From: an uncultured Bacilli bacterium
GTDB lineage: Bacteria; Bacillota_I; Bacilli_A; RF39; UBA660
DNA: 41,070 nucleotides
Direction of reading: 5' to 3'
Assembly (NCBI GenBank): GCA_944359625.1
Contig: CALVSW010000010.1
Coordinates: forward strand, 1-41,070
Position 1 is the first letter of the stretch; each line of letters begins with the position of its first letter. The notes under the pieces are model-generated. The model was not told the origin of the DNA, searched no databases, and saw nothing but the letters and a program-made list of their open reading frames with translations. The translations under genes and the position numbers were made by a program. This document shows positions 9,690-18,934 of this stretch, in pieces.

Positions 9690-12600
9690 ATTATATCTTC
9701 CTCCTCTTCATCATCTAATCCAGAAAATTCTAAATCATCTAAAGCTTCATAATCATCTTCTTCTGAATCATCATCTTGATATTCACTATCACTTGAATCT
9801 TCTTCAGGAGCTTCAGATTCTGTTGGTAACCCTTCTAATGTATTTAATTCTTCTATTTTTAAAGAATCACTTTCATCATCTTCTGCTTCCATTTCTTTCA
9901 AATCAACTAACTTATCTTCATTATTAACAATTTGAACATCTAAGCCAAGTGCTTGGAATTCTTTAATTAATACTCTAAAGCTTTCTGGTATTCCAGCTTG
10001 ATCAATTGGTTTTCCTTTTACTAATGCTTCATAAACCTTTACACGACCAACAACATCATCAGATTTAACAGTCATTATTTCTTGAAGAATATAAGCAGCA
10101 CCATAAGCATATAATGCCCAAACTTCCATTTCTCCAAATCTTTGGCCACCAAATTGAGCTTTACCACCTAAAGGCTGTTGAGTAACCATTGAATATGGTC
10201 CAGTACTTCTAGCATGAATTTTATCATCAACCATATGATGTAATTTAACCATGTACATAACACCAACAGAAACTCTATTTTCAAATGGTTCACCAGTACG
10301 GCCATCGTATAAAACAACTTTACCATCAGGTTCCATACCTGCTTCATCCATTTGTTGATAAATCTCTTCTTGCGTAGCACCATCGAATACTGGCGTAGCA
10401 TATTTTACTCCAAGTTTTTTACCAGCCATTCCTAAATGTAATTCTAAGATTTGGCCAATATTCATACGTGATGGAACACCTTGTGGATTTAAGACAATAT
10501 CAACAGGACGACCATCTGGTAAATAAGGCATATCTTCTTCTGGCAATATTAATGAAATAACACCTTTATTACCATGACGACCAGACATCTTATCACCAAC
10601 TTGAATCTTACGTTTTTGAATTATATACACACGAACTATCTTAGATACACCAGCAGGTAATTCATCAGAATTATCTTTAGTATAAACTTTAACATCATGA
10701 ATAATACCACCAGCACCATGTTCTACACGTAATGATGTATCTCTAACTTCACGAGTTTTTTCGCCAAAAATAGCATGTAATAACTTCTCTTCAGCAGTTA
10801 ATTCTTGAACACCTTTTGGAGTAACTTTTCCGACTAATATATCGCCATCTTTAACTTCAGTACCAATTCTTACAATACCATTACTATCTAAATTTTTACG
10901 AGCATCATCACCAACATTTGGAATATCTCTAGTAATTTCTTCTGGTCCTAATTTAGTATCACGGCATTCAATATCATAATGTTCGATATGTAGTGATGTA
11001 TAAACATCATCTTTAACTAATCTTTCATTTAATACAACTGCATCTTCATAATTATAACCATTAAAAGTCATAAATGCTACAGTCATATTCTTACCTAAAG
11101 CTAATTCACCTTTGTCTGTTGAAGGTCCATCAGCAATAACTTCGCCGCGATGAACAGCATCGCCTTTTTTAACAATTGATCTTTGATTGATAACTGTTGA
11201 AGCATTACTTCTTTCATAGTCTGCCAAGAAGTATGTATCTTTACCTTTAGCATTTTTAACGATAATCTTTCTTGAATCAGCATATTCAACAACGCCATCA
11301 GCTTTAGCAATAACTGTTGAACCAGAATCACGAGCCGCAATGTACTCAACCCCTGTTCCAACGATTGGAGATTCACTAGTTAAAAGAGGCACAGCTTGAC
11401 GTTGCATGTTAGCACCCATTAACGCACGATGGGCATCATCATGTTCTAAGAATGGAATACAACTTGTAGTAATAGAGACAATCTGTGATGGAGCAACATC
11501 TATATAATTAACAAGTTCTTTTTTAACCATAACAGTTTCACCATTTAATCTGGCAACAACCTTATCATCTAAAATCCTACCATCATCACTCATGTTAATT
11601 GTAGCTGAAGAAATATAATAATCAGCCTCTTCATCAGCAGTTAAATATACAACTTCATCAGTAGCTACACAATCAATAACTTTACGATATGGAGTCATTA
11701 AAAATCCATATTCATTAACCTTAGCATAACTTGCAATTGAAGTAATAAGTCCGATATTTTGACCTTCCGGTGATTCAATTGGACAAATACGGCCATAATG
11801 TGATGAATTAACATCACGAACATCCATACTAGCACGATCACGAGCTAATCCTCCTGGTCCTAAAGATGATAAACGTCTTTTATCTGTTAATTCGGCAATT
11901 GGATTAACTTGTTCCATAAATTTAGAAAGTTGTGATGAGCCAAAGAATTCTTTTAAAGCCGCTGTAACAGGACGAATATTAATTAAAGTCTTAGGAGTTA
12001 CGGTATCAAGCTCTTGAGTAGTCATTCTTTCACGAATAACACGTTCCATTCTTGACATACCAACATTAAATTGTTTTTGAACAAGTTCTCCTACTTGTCT
12101 AACACGACGATTAGCTAAATTATCAATTTCATCATCATGCCCAATATCATCATGTAAATTTAAGTAATATGAAATTGAAGCATAAATATCAGAAATAGTT
12201 AAACGTTTAATATCAATACTTTGATCATTACCAATAATTTCAATAATTTTAGAGTCATCTTTTTTATCATACACTTTTACAGTTTGAACTTTATTATATT
12301 GATCAAGTTCTTCATTAATAGTAACTTCTTTTAAATTATATCCAGCTTGAAAAATTGGTTTTAATTTTTCTAAAACTTCTCTTGTAACTAAAGTCTTATC
12401 AGCAACAATAATATTACCATCACTGTCTTTAATATCTTCAGCAATCGTACAATCAATTAAACGATCTAATACATTTAATTTACGATTAAATTTATAACGT
12501 CCTACTTTTGCTAAATCATATCTAAATTTATCAAAGAATCTAGTAATTAATTGGTTTTTAGCACTATCTAAAGTAGCTGGTTCACCAGGACGCAACTTTT

Positions 12601-13318
12601 CATATATTTCAATTAAAGCTTCATCTGTATTCTTGGTATTATCCTTAGTTAAAGTATTTACAATATAACGGTTTTCACCAAAAACGCCAATTATATCTTC
12701 ATCATTAGATAATCCTAAAGCTCTTAGGAAAGTAGTTATTGGTACTTTTCTTGTTCTATCTATACGAACATATAGGATATCTCTAGCATCAAGTTCATAT
12801 TCTAACCAAGTTCCACGATTAGGAATTACTTCACTAGAAATTATATGACGTCCATTCTTATCTGTTTCTTTTACAAAATAAATAGAAGGACTACGTACTA
12901 ATTGAGAAATAATAACTCTTTCAACGCCATTAATAATAAATGTACCAGCATCCGTCATCATTGGAATATCGCCTAAAAATATCTCTTGTTCTTTTACTTC
13001 TCCAGTTTCATGAATAAATACGCGTGCTTGTATTTTTAAAGGAGCAGCATAATTAACCATACGTTCTTTTGCTTCTTTAATTGAATATCTTGGTTCTTCA
13101 AAATGATATTCTCCAAATTCTAAAGAAATATTACCAGTAAAGCTTTCAACAGGAAATAACTCTTCTAAAGTTTCTTTAATTCCTTCATCTAAAAACCATT
13201 GATAGGATTTCTTTTGAATTTCTAACAAGTCTGTTAGTTCTAATGTGCTTTTAATTTTTGAAAATGTTCTTCTCTCAGCGTGGTCGCCAAATTTCTTTAC
13301 CTTAAATGCCACTTGCAT
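9686..13318 (-). CDS. rpoB: DNA-directed RNA polymerase subunit beta
   Basis: The 1210-aa beta subunit starts at ATG 13318 behind GGGGTGA. Conserved catalytic blocks are present, including [10 protein letters not shown] and the C-terminal clamp contact region ([17 protein letters not shown]). Two features stand out. First, the rifampicin pocket (about residues 458-486) reads [20 protein letters not shown] then [11 protein letters not shown], so the equivalents of E. coli Q513, D516 and H526 are Lys, Glu and Asp. Second, after about residue 1140 there is a tail of some 70 residues dominated by Asp and Glu. The gene is separated from rplJL, which do not occur here; the upstream neighbour is a divergent tRNA. 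Confidence 0.99.
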   Translation of the reverse strand: MQVAFKVKKFGDHAERRTFSKIKSTLELTDLLEIQKKSYQWFLDEGIKETLEELFPVESFTGNISLEFGEYHFEEPRYSIKEAKERMVNYAAPLKIQARVFIHETGEVKEQEIFLGDIPMMTDAGTFIINGVERVIISQLVRSPSIYFVKETDKNGRHIISSEVIPNRGTWLEYELDARDILYVRIDRTRKVPITTFLRALGLSNDEDIIGVFGENRYIVNTLTKDNTKNTDEALIEIYEKLRPGEPATLDSAKNQLITRFFDKFRYDLAKVGRYKFNRKLNVLDRLIDCTIAEDIKDSDGNIIVADKTLVTREVLEKLKPIFQAGYNLKEVTINEELDQYNKVQTVKVYDKKDDSKIIEIIGNDQSIDIKRLTISDIYASISYYLNLHDDIGHDDEIDNLANRRVRQVGELVQKQFNVGMSRMERVIRERMTTQELDTVTPKTLINIRPVTAALKEFFGSSQLSKFMEQVNPIAELTDKRRLSSLGPGGLARDRASMDVRDVNSSHYGRICPIESPEGQNIGLITSIASYAKVNEYGFLMTPYRKVIDCVATDEVVYLTADEEADYYISSATINMSDDGRILDDKVVARLNGETVMVKKELVNYIDVAPSQIVSITTSCIPFLEHDDAHRALMGANMQRQAVPLLTSESPIVGTGVEYIAARDSGSTVIAKADGVVEYADSRKIIVKNAKGKDTYFLADYERSNASTVINQRSIVKKGDAVHRGEVIADGPSTDKGELALGKNMTVAFMTFNGYNYEDAVVLNERLVKDDVYTSLHIEHYDIECRDTKLGPEEITRDIPNVGDDARKNLDSNGIVRIGTEVKDGDILVGKVTPKGVQELTAEEKLLHAIFGEKTREVRDTSLRVEHGAGGIIHDVKVYTKDNSDELPAGVSKIVRVYIIQKRKIQVGDKMSGRHGNKGVISLILPEEDMPYLPDGRPVDIVLNPQGVPSRMNIGQILELHLGMAGKKLGVKYATPVFDGATQEEIYQQMDEAGMEPDGKVVLYDGRTGEPFENRVSVGVMYMVKLHHMVDDKIHARSTGPYSMVTQQPLGGKAQFGGQRFGEMEVWALYAYGAAYILQEIMTVKSDDVVGRVKVYEALVKGKPIDQAGIPESFRVLIKEFQALGLDVQIVNNEDKLVDLKEMEAEDDESDSLKIEELNTLEGLPTESEAPEEDSSDSEYQDDDSEEDDYEALDDLEFSGLDDEEEEDII

Positions 13319-13372
13319 TCACCCCTATACCTAATATTTTTTTGTGCATTTTCTAAACACCGACAAGATATG

Positions 13373-13401
13373 ATTTTATGTGAAATATCATTAAATGTCA
13401 A
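13373..13401 (-). promoter_or_regulatory. rpoBC promoter
   Basis: On the minus strand a perfect TTGACA (13396-13401), a 17-bp spacer and TAAAAT (13373-13378). Transcription would start near 13365, giving a leader of about 47 nt before rpoB. Confidence 0.8.
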
Positions 13402-13454
13402 TGCTTTTTGCTAAATACAATATATATTTTATTTCGTATTCTGCACTAGCTAAA

Positions 13455-13601
13455 TTATCTTTGGTAATATCTTTCTATTACAATAGAATCTTTTATTAAT
13501 TCTACCAAGCTTTTATTACCATTTTCCCTATAAATACTTTGATTCGTATTATAAAAGGTTTTATGCATCCACCTTATTTTTTGATATATGTCTAATGCCA
13601 T
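13455..13601 (-). CDS. Possible 48-codon small ORF upstream of rpoB
   Basis: An open frame from ATG 13601 to TAA 13455 encodes 48 aa: MALDIYQKIRWMHKTFYNTN at the start and SIVIERYYQR at the end. It is not obviously low-complexity and includes charged and aromatic residues, but no convincing Shine-Dalgarno precedes 13601. AAGGTGG lies immediately before an internal ATG (Met12), with no normal spacing. The ORF sits between a GNRA-capped hairpin (13606-13629) and the rpoB promoter. It could be a small protein, a leader peptide, or chance. I do not recognise it. Confidence 0.3.
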   Translation of the reverse strand: MALDIYQKIRWMHKTFYNTNQSIYRENGNKSLVELIKDSIVIERYYQR

Positions 13602-13605
13602 GTGA

Positions 13606-13629
13606 TAGCTAAAGCTTTCGCTTTAGCTA
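13606..13629 (-). other. Perfect 10-bp hairpin in the region upstream of rpoB
   Basis: TAGCTAAAGC pairs with GCTTTAGCTA around a four-base loop. On the minus strand the loop is GAAA, a GNRA tetraloop, so it would be a stable RNA hairpin in that direction. There is no T-run, so it is not a terminator. An outer inverted repeat (AACACTAA at 13636-13643, TTAGTGTT at 13742-13749) may frame a larger structured region. Apart from this, the small ORF and the rpoB promoter, I see nothing in 13402-13833. Confidence 0.5.
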
Positions 13630-13833
13630 GCCATTAACACTAACCTTTGTCAAATGGAAGACCCCATTTTAAATAGCAAAAAAAGAACACAACTTACAAC
13701 TAAACGATATAATAATTAATTAAAATTTCGTTAAATGTAAATTAGTGTTCCAAAAAAAATCACCAGTTTCTTTCCCATAAGACAAATGTATCTAAATTAT
13801 ATTATATATTTTTTTAAAATGCAAGTTTTTTTG

Positions 13834-13863
13834 TTGACAAAAATTAACTTTTTTTGTTATAAT
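13834..13863 (+). promoter_or_regulatory. tRNA-Met promoter
   Basis: Perfect TTGACA (13834-13839) and perfect TATAAT (13858-13863) with an 18-bp spacer, 20 bp before the tRNA. Confidence 0.92.
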
Positions 13864-13883
13864 CAATTTGTGTTTAAAGAAAT

Positions 13884-13960
13884 GGCGATGTAGCTCAGCT
13901 GGCTAGAGCATCCGGTTCATACCCGGCAGGTCGTGTGTTCGAATCACACCGTCGCTACCA
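13884..13960 (+). tRNA. tRNA-Met (CAT), elongator type
   Basis: A 77-nt tRNA with anticodon loop TTCATAC (CAT) and encoded CCA. The acceptor stem begins GGCGATG and pairs with CGTCGCT using wobble pairs. The D arm (GCTCAGCTGGCTAGAGC) and the sequence around the anticodon match elongator tRNA-Met of Bacilli rather than initiator tRNA, which would have three G-C pairs in the anticodon stem and an unpaired acceptor start. Confidence 0.93.
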
Positions 13961-13972
13961 TTTAATAAATTA

Positions 13973-14000
13973 AACTAATTCAAAACGAATTAGTTTTTTT
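13973..14000 (+). terminator. tRNA-Met terminator
   Basis: A 9-bp stem AACTAATTC/GAATTAGTT with a 5-nt loop, then seven T. Confidence 0.9.
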
Positions 14001-14098
14001 GTTTCCAACATTTTTTAACCTTTTACACTTTTCTTCCACGTATTTTCTTTTAATAAGAGTAACTATATTTTATATATTCTAAAATAAAATAAAAATAC

Positions 14099-14127
14099 TT
14101 GGCAACTTAATTCTTTTGCGATATGAT
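14099..14127 (+). promoter_or_regulatory. tRNA-Gln promoter
   Basis: TTGGCA (14099-14104), a 17-bp spacer and TATGAT (14122-14127), 11 bp before the tRNA. Confidence 0.7.
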
Positions 14128-14138
14128 AATTATGTAAT

Positions 14139-14214
14139 TGCCCAGTAGCCAAGTGGTAAGGCATCAGATTCTGACTCTGACATTTCGTGGGTTCGAACCC
14201 TACCTGGGCAGCCA
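14139..14214 (+). tRNA. tRNA-Gln (anticodon CTG)
   Basis: A 76-nt tRNA with acceptor TGCCCAG/CTGGGCA, discriminator G and CCA. Anticodon stem TCAGA/TCTGA carries the loop TTCTGAC, so the anticodon is CTG, reading CAG. The weak first pair (U1-A72) is the usual glutamine-tRNA identity feature. It is immediately upstream of gltX. Confidence 0.93.
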
Positions 14215-14225
14215 TAAGAAATATC

Positions 14226-14245
14226 CTGCGATAAGCAGTTTTTTT
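14226..14245 (+). terminator. tRNA-Gln terminator
   Basis: Short stem CTGC/GCAG around GATAA followed by seven T. Confidence 0.7.
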
Positions 14246-14298
14246 ATTTCAAAATAAATAAGATTATATTATAATAGAATTGATATGGAGGAAATTTT

Positions 14299-15942
14299 AT
14301 GACTAATAAAGAATTTGCCGATTTATTATTACCTAATGTTGAACATGACTGGCAATATTATGAATCACTTTATCCAGCTAGAAATTTAGAAAAAGGAGCA
14401 ATGGTAACAAGATTTGCCCCTAGTCCAACGGGATTTGTTCATATGGGAAGCTTATATACTTCATTTGCAGCTTTACAACTTGCTCATCAAACTCATGGAA
14501 TATGTTATTTAAGAATTGAAGATACTGATGGTAAAAGAACTGTAGAAAATGGTATTAAAGGTATAATTAATGATTTTAAAAATTTAAATATTAATTTTGA
14601 TGAAGGTTGCGGTTTCGGTGGTAATTATGGACCATACGTTCAATCTGAAAGAAAAGATATTTACCAAGCTTATGCTAAAAAATTAATTGAAGAAGATTTA
14701 GCATATCCTTGTTTTTGTTCAAGTGAAGAATTAAATGATATTAGAAATTATCAAGAACATAAAAAATTGAGAATTGGTTATTATAAAAAATATGCTAAAT
14801 GTCGTGATTTAAGCAAAGAAGAAGCTGTAAATAAAATTAAAAATGGAGAATCTTTTATAATTAGATTTAGATCACAAGGAAATTTTGATAATAAAATAAT
14901 ATTACATGATGCTATTAAAGGTGATATTGAAATGCCTGAAAATGATATTGATGATGTAATTATAAAAAGTGATGGCTTACCAACTTATCATTTTGCTCAT
15001 GTAATTGATGATCATTTAATGCATACAACTCATGTAACAAGAGGTGATGAATGGATTTCCAGTTATCCAAAACATCATGAATTATTTAAACTTCTTAATT
15101 TTGAAGAACCAATTTATGCCCATATTGCACCAATTACTATTAAAGAAAATAATACTATTCGTAAACTTAGTAAAAGAAAAGATAAAGAAGCTGCAATTAG
15201 TTATTACCATAAATTAGGTATTCCTACAGAAGTAATAAGATTATATTTAGCTACTATTGAAAATTATGATTTTGAAGAATGGTATACAAATAATCCAACT
15301 CTTGGGATAAATGATTTTAAATTTGAATTTAGTAAGATGCCTATTGGTGGTACTTTATTTGACATTGAAAAATTATTAAGTATTTCTAAGATATATTTTA
15401 GTAGAATGAAAAATACTGAATTATATGAAAGATTATTAAATTATACTAAAGAATATGATGAAGAATTTTATAATATTTTAATAAATAATAAAGAATATGC
15501 TTTAAATGTATTAAATATTGAAAGAGATATTCCTCGTCCTAGAAAAGATATTGCATCATTATCTGATGTCAGAAAAGAATTTTGGTATATGTTTAATGAA
15601 TTATTTGATAATAATAATGATTTATATGAAGATGTTAAAATATGTGATAAAAATATCATTATCAATTATATAAATAATATTTATGATATTAATGATAATG
15701 AAGATGTATGGTTTACTAAAGTAAAAGAATATGCTTGTAATAATGGTTATACTGCTGATAAAAAAGCATTTAAAGAAAATCCTGATAAATATATTGGAAT
15801 GGTAGCTACTTTCTGTGCATTACTTCGTGTTATTATATGTAAAAAAAATATGAGTCCTAATATTTATTATTTAATTAAATATTTAGGAAAAGAAGAATTA
15901 ATTAAACGTACTGAATTATTTTATAAAAAAATAAACAACTAA
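14299..15942 (+). CDS. gltX: Glutamyl-tRNA synthetase
   Basis: A 547-aa class I aminoacyl-tRNA synthetase. The HIGH-type motif appears in FAPSPTGFVHMGSLYTSFAA (about residues 39-58) and the KMSKS-type motif as KLSKRKD (about 290-296). A GluRS insertion with CFCSSEEL follows the Rossmann core, and the C-terminal helical anticodon-binding part is present but diverged. The N-terminal extension of about 35 residues before the first motif is longer than in B. subtilis GltX. Bacilli usually have a non-discriminating GluRS that also charges tRNA-Gln for later amidation by GatCAB; the presence of tRNA-Gln and tRNA-Glu on either side fits that. GGAGG precedes the ATG and TATAAT lies at 14270-14275. 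Confidence 0.95.
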   Translation: MTNKEFADLLLPNVEHDWQYYESLYPARNLEKGAMVTRFAPSPTGFVHMGSLYTSFAALQLAHQTHGICYLRIEDTDGKRTVENGIKGIINDFKNLNINFDEGCGFGGNYGPYVQSERKDIYQAYAKKLIEEDLAYPCFCSSEELNDIRNYQEHKKLRIGYYKKYAKCRDLSKEEAVNKIKNGESFIIRFRSQGNFDNKIILHDAIKGDIEMPENDIDDVIIKSDGLPTYHFAHVIDDHLMHTTHVTRGDEWISSYPKHHELFKLLNFEEPIYAHIAPITIKENNTIRKLSKRKDKEAAISYYHKLGIPTEVIRLYLATIENYDFEEWYTNNPTLGINDFKFEFSKMPIGGTLFDIEKLLSISKIYFSRMKNTELYERLLNYTKEYDEEFYNILINNKEYALNVLNIERDIPRPRKDIASLSDVRKEFWYMFNELFDNNNDLYEDVKICDKNIIINYINNIYDINDNEDVWFTKVKEYACNNGYTADKKAFKENPDKYIGMVATFCALLRVIICKKNMSPNIYYLIKYLGKEELIKRTELFYKKINN

Positions 15943-15964
15943 CCTAAATGATTAGTTGTTTTTT
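15934..15964 (+). terminator. gltX terminator
   Basis: A 9-bp stem AACAACTAA/TTAGTTGTT, 9-nt loop, then T-run; the gltX stop codon is inside the left arm. Confidence 0.85.
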
Positions 15965-15988
15965 AAAGCATTAATGCTAATTAACTAT

Positions 15989-16064
15989 TGGTAGTCTGAA
16001 CGGGATTTGAACCCGTACATATATGCTTGAGAGGCATACGTGTTAACCCTTTCACCATCAGACC
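15989..16064 (-). tRNA. tRNA-Glu (anticodon CTC)
   Basis: A 76-nt tRNA on the minus strand with acceptor GGTCTGA/TCAGACT (a terminal G-T pair), a T arm with GGGTTCAAATCCC and encoded CCA. Anticodon stem TATGC/GCATA holds the loop CTCTCAA, giving CTC, which reads GAG. It is the second substrate-type tRNA beside gltX. Confidence 0.9.
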
Positions 16065-16069
16065 AAAAT

Positions 16070-16093
16070 AATAATGTCCTTAAAGACATTATT
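16070..16093 (-). other. 9-bp hairpin between promoter and tRNA-Glu
   Basis: AATAATGTC/GACATTATT pair perfectly around six bases. It falls between the -10 box and the mature tRNA, so it would form in the 5' leader of the precursor or straddle the transcription start. A role in processing is possible but unproven. Confidence 0.5.
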
Positions 16094-16122
16094 ATTTTAG
16101 CATTATTTTAAAACTTTGACAA
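16094..16122 (-). promoter_or_regulatory. tRNA-Glu promoter
   Basis: TTGTCA (16117-16122), 17-bp spacer, TAAAAT (16094-16099) on the minus strand. Confidence 0.7.
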
Positions 16123-16136
16123 GATTTCTTAATATT

Positions 16137-16982
16137 CTAATTAACTTTTTCTAAATATTTTTTACTACACCAACGATTTTCTTCCTTACTAACTTTTGCC
16201 CAAGTACCATCTGTATCATAAACTTGTACTCTAGAGCCATTTTTAATAGTATTTAATACTTTTGATAAATAAAGTGATGGTTTATTACGAACATTTAACC
16301 CTTCTTTATCAGCCCCTATAACAACATAATAGATAGGACATTTATTAGATAAATACCTACTAAAAACCCATTCATTAGGACCTATTCTACTCCAACCATC
16401 TTTTTCTTCGTATACAATAACTTTAGTAGCTGTTGTAAGTAATTTACCTGTTTTTTTACCATTAGGACTTTCTCTTACATTAAGACCTTCATCATCCACA
16501 TCATATACATACTTAATATTATCTCTATCAGGATTTATTTCATCATAATACTTTAATTCTTTACCATACTTTTCTTTAGTACTAGCATCAACTACCTGCC
16601 AAGGATAAACATAGCAATAATCAAAAACATTTAAATTAGCATCATGATAAAAATTAACATCAGGACTACTTAAACCGAAGTGTAAATGAGGGCCAGTAAC
16701 TTTACCAGTAGCACCTTCTTTACCAATTATTTCTCCTAAACTAACTCTTTGTCCTTTTTTTACATAAACCTTACTAAGATGTCCATATTGAGAAATAATC
16801 CCATCATCATGCTTTATATAGATAACATTACCACCAGAATTTGGTTGCCAATCTATAACATGGACTACACCATCTTGGGCAGCACGTACATCTTGATAGA
16901 TACCATTATTGGTAGCTAAATCAATTGCCTTACTATTATGAGGTCCTTGTGTAACCTTTATAAAATCAACTGGAAATATCAT
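16137..16982 (-). CDS. M23 peptidase with two SH3b domains, endolysin-like
   Basis: A 281-aa peptidoglycan hydrolase. The N-terminal LytM/M23 domain (about residues 8-125) has the zinc-site elements H...D in GPHNSKAIDLAT and HxH in GPHLHFGL. Two SH3b wall-binding repeats follow (about 158-212 and 218-280), each with the LNVR(E/N)xP motif. There is no signal peptide or lipobox; the protein starts directly with MIFPVDFIKVTQGPHNSKAI. That makes it look like a phage-type endolysin or a protein released by lysis, although no phage genes are nearby. It is a monocistronic gene divergent from cassette B. Confidence 0.88.
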   Translation of the reverse strand: MIFPVDFIKVTQGPHNSKAIDLATNNGIYQDVRAAQDGVVHVIDWQPNSGGNVIYIKHDDGIISQYGHLSKVYVKKGQRVSLGEIIGKEGATGKVTGPHLHFGLSSPDVNFYHDANLNVFDYCYVYPWQVVDASTKEKYGKELKYYDEINPDRDNIKYVYDVDDEGLNVRESPNGKKTGKLLTTATKVIVYEEKDGWSRIGPNEWVFSRYLSNKCPIYYVVIGADKEGLNVRNKPSLYLSKVLNTIKNGSRVQVYDTDGTWAKVSKEENRWCSKKYLEKVN

Positions 16983-17068
16983 AAACTCTCCTTTCCAATT
17001 AATAACTAAATTATTAAAATGTACTATTTCATAATATATTATATGTTAATACCATAATAGTGTTACTC

Positions 17069-17281
17069 TTTGCCACCGGATATATGAATCGCTTAACTTA
17101 TCTCTACCAAAATGGCTATTATTGGTCCATGTCGCCGCGCTATTTCAGCTCTGGCAGCTCTTCTGCTGACGAGTTCGGTCAGTACGCGGCTGGCTTTGCT
17201 AGCGGCGGCAGCTGGGTGACCGACGGCAATGGCTTGCGTCCGGTAATCAATCTGCAAGCTGATGGCACTAGTAAGAAGTAA
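17069..17281 (+). repeat. Orphan DGR-type variable cassette B
   Basis: A GC-rich insert with the constant arm TTTGCCACCGGATATATGAA, a variable core at 17128-17243 (116 bp, one codon longer than cassettes A and E), and the constant end CCGGTAATCAATCTGCAA. It then continues as Ala-Asp-Gly-Thr-Ser-Lys-Lys before TAA, which looks like the native C-terminus of the parent gene. The frame is open. It lies between the M23 hydrolase start and the rny terminator, with no promoter, ribosome site or upstream gene body. Confidence 0.85.
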
Positions 17282-17283
17282 AT

Positions 17284-17313
17284 ATAAAAAAGCATCGTTA
17301 TTTTAACGTGCTT
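17284..17313 (-). terminator. rny terminator
   Basis: A stem of 10 bp with one bulged base (AAGCA and CGTTA pairing with TAACG and TGCTT) overlapping the rny stop, then a T-run on the minus strand. Confidence 0.75.
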
Positions 17314-18856
17314 CTTCTTGGACTCTAGTTTCACGAATTACAGTTATTTTTATAGTTCCAGGATACTGCATCTCTGCCTCAATTTTATTTTTAATATCAC
17401 GAGCTAATTTATAAGCTTTAGCATCATCGACATCTTCTGGTTTTACCATTACTCGTAAATCACGTCCTGCTTGCATAGCATAAGTTTTTTCTACACCCTC
17501 AAAAGAATTACCAATTTCTTCAAGTGCTTCTAAACGTTTAATATAATTTTCGACAGAATCATTACGAGCTCCAGGACGAGCTGCTGATAGGGTATCAGCA
17601 ATCTGAACTAAGACTGCTATAACACTTTTTTGCTCAGTATCACCATGATGAGAGGCAATAGCATTAAGAACAACTTCATCTTCATGAAATTTCTTAGCTA
17701 TATTTACACCTAATTCAACATGAGAACCTTCTATTTCATAATCAATAGCTTTTCCAATATCATGTAATAAACCGGCTCTTTTAGCTAAATTAATATTTTC
17801 ACCTAATTCAGCAGCCATTAAACCACACAAATTAGCTACTTCAATTGAATGTTGTAGTGCATTTTGACCATAACTAGTTCGGAAATGAAGTTTACCTATT
17901 AATTTAATTAATTCTGGATCAAATTTATTTAATCCCAAATCATATACGGCATTATTTCCTAATTCAGTTATCTTGATATCCATATCATTAACAACTTTTT
18001 CATATATTTCTTCAATTCTTGTTGGATGAATTCTTCCATCTTTAATTAATGTTTCAATAGTTATTCTAGCAATCTCACGACGTAATGGATCAAATGAAGA
18101 AATAACTATTGTTTCAGGGGTATCATCAATTATTAAATCAACACCAGTGACTGCTTCAATTGAACGAATATTTCTTCCTTCTCTACCTATTAATCTACCC
18201 TTCATTTCATCATTTGGTAAATCAATAGTACTAATAGTCTGTTCACACGTAACATCCCCAGAATATCTTTGCATCGCATCAACAATTAAGTTTTTAGCTT
18301 TTTCATGAGCTAATAATCTAGCTTCATCTTCTTTATCTTTAACGTATTCTGCTATCTCTCTAGTCATCTCTTCTTCAACTTTTTTCATAATTAAATCATG
18401 AGCTTTTTCTTTAGATAGTTTACTAATACTTTCTAACTTTTCTGTTTCTTGCTTTAATAAATCATCCATTTTTAAATCTTTTTCTTGTAACTCTTTTTGT
18501 TTATTAACTAAATCATCATCTTTTTTATCCAAAAGAACAGAACGTGATTGTAACATTTCTTCACGTTTATCTAAATTACTTTCTCTTTGTAATAAACGTT
18601 CTTCAGTTTCTTTTAACTCACTTTTTCGTTCTTTTAATTCCCTATCAGTTTCTTGTTTTATACGATAAGTCTCTTCTTTAAAACTCATCATTGCATCAAG
18701 CTTTTTCTTTTCAGCTTCTTTAATAGCATCTTCTAACAATTTATTAGCTTTTTCTTCAATATTTTTTCGCTTGATAATATATAAAATACTAAATATAATT
18801 ATTCCTAAAAAAGTTCCAATTAAAAGAGTTATTATGGATTCTAAATCAAATCCCAT
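17303..18856 (-). CDS. rny: Ribonuclease Y
   Basis: The 517-aa membrane-anchored endoribonuclease initiates bulk mRNA decay in Bacilli. It has an N-terminal transmembrane helix (about 8-27), a long charged coiled coil (about 30-200), a KH RNA-binding domain with GREGRNIRS (about 220-230), and an HD hydrolase domain with LLHDIGKA (about 363-370) and the downstream ASHHGD block. Length and domain order match B. subtilis RNase Y (520 aa). AAGGAGG precedes the ATG. RNase J, its partner in RNA decay, is encoded at 27115. Confidence 0.98.
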   Translation of the reverse strand: MGFDLESIITLLIGTFLGIIIFSILYIIKRKNIEEKANKLLEDAIKEAEKKKLDAMMSFKEETYRIKQETDRELKERKSELKETEERLLQRESNLDKREEMLQSRSVLLDKKDDDLVNKQKELQEKDLKMDDLLKQETEKLESISKLSKEKAHDLIMKKVEEEMTREIAEYVKDKEDEARLLAHEKAKNLIVDAMQRYSGDVTCEQTISTIDLPNDEMKGRLIGREGRNIRSIEAVTGVDLIIDDTPETIVISSFDPLRREIARITIETLIKDGRIHPTRIEEIYEKVVNDMDIKITELGNNAVYDLGLNKFDPELIKLIGKLHFRTSYGQNALQHSIEVANLCGLMAAELGENINLAKRAGLLHDIGKAIDYEIEGSHVELGVNIAKKFHEDEVVLNAIASHHGDTEQKSVIAVLVQIADTLSAARPGARNDSVENYIKRLEALEEIGNSFEGVEKTYAMQAGRDLRVMVKPEDVDDAKAYKLARDIKNKIEAEMQYPGTIKITVIRETRVQEEAR

Positions 18857-18934
18857 AAATTTCCTCCTTAAATAATAGAAATTAATCTATAATATAATTA
18901 TAATTAATTTTAATAAAATTAGCAAGCAAATAAA

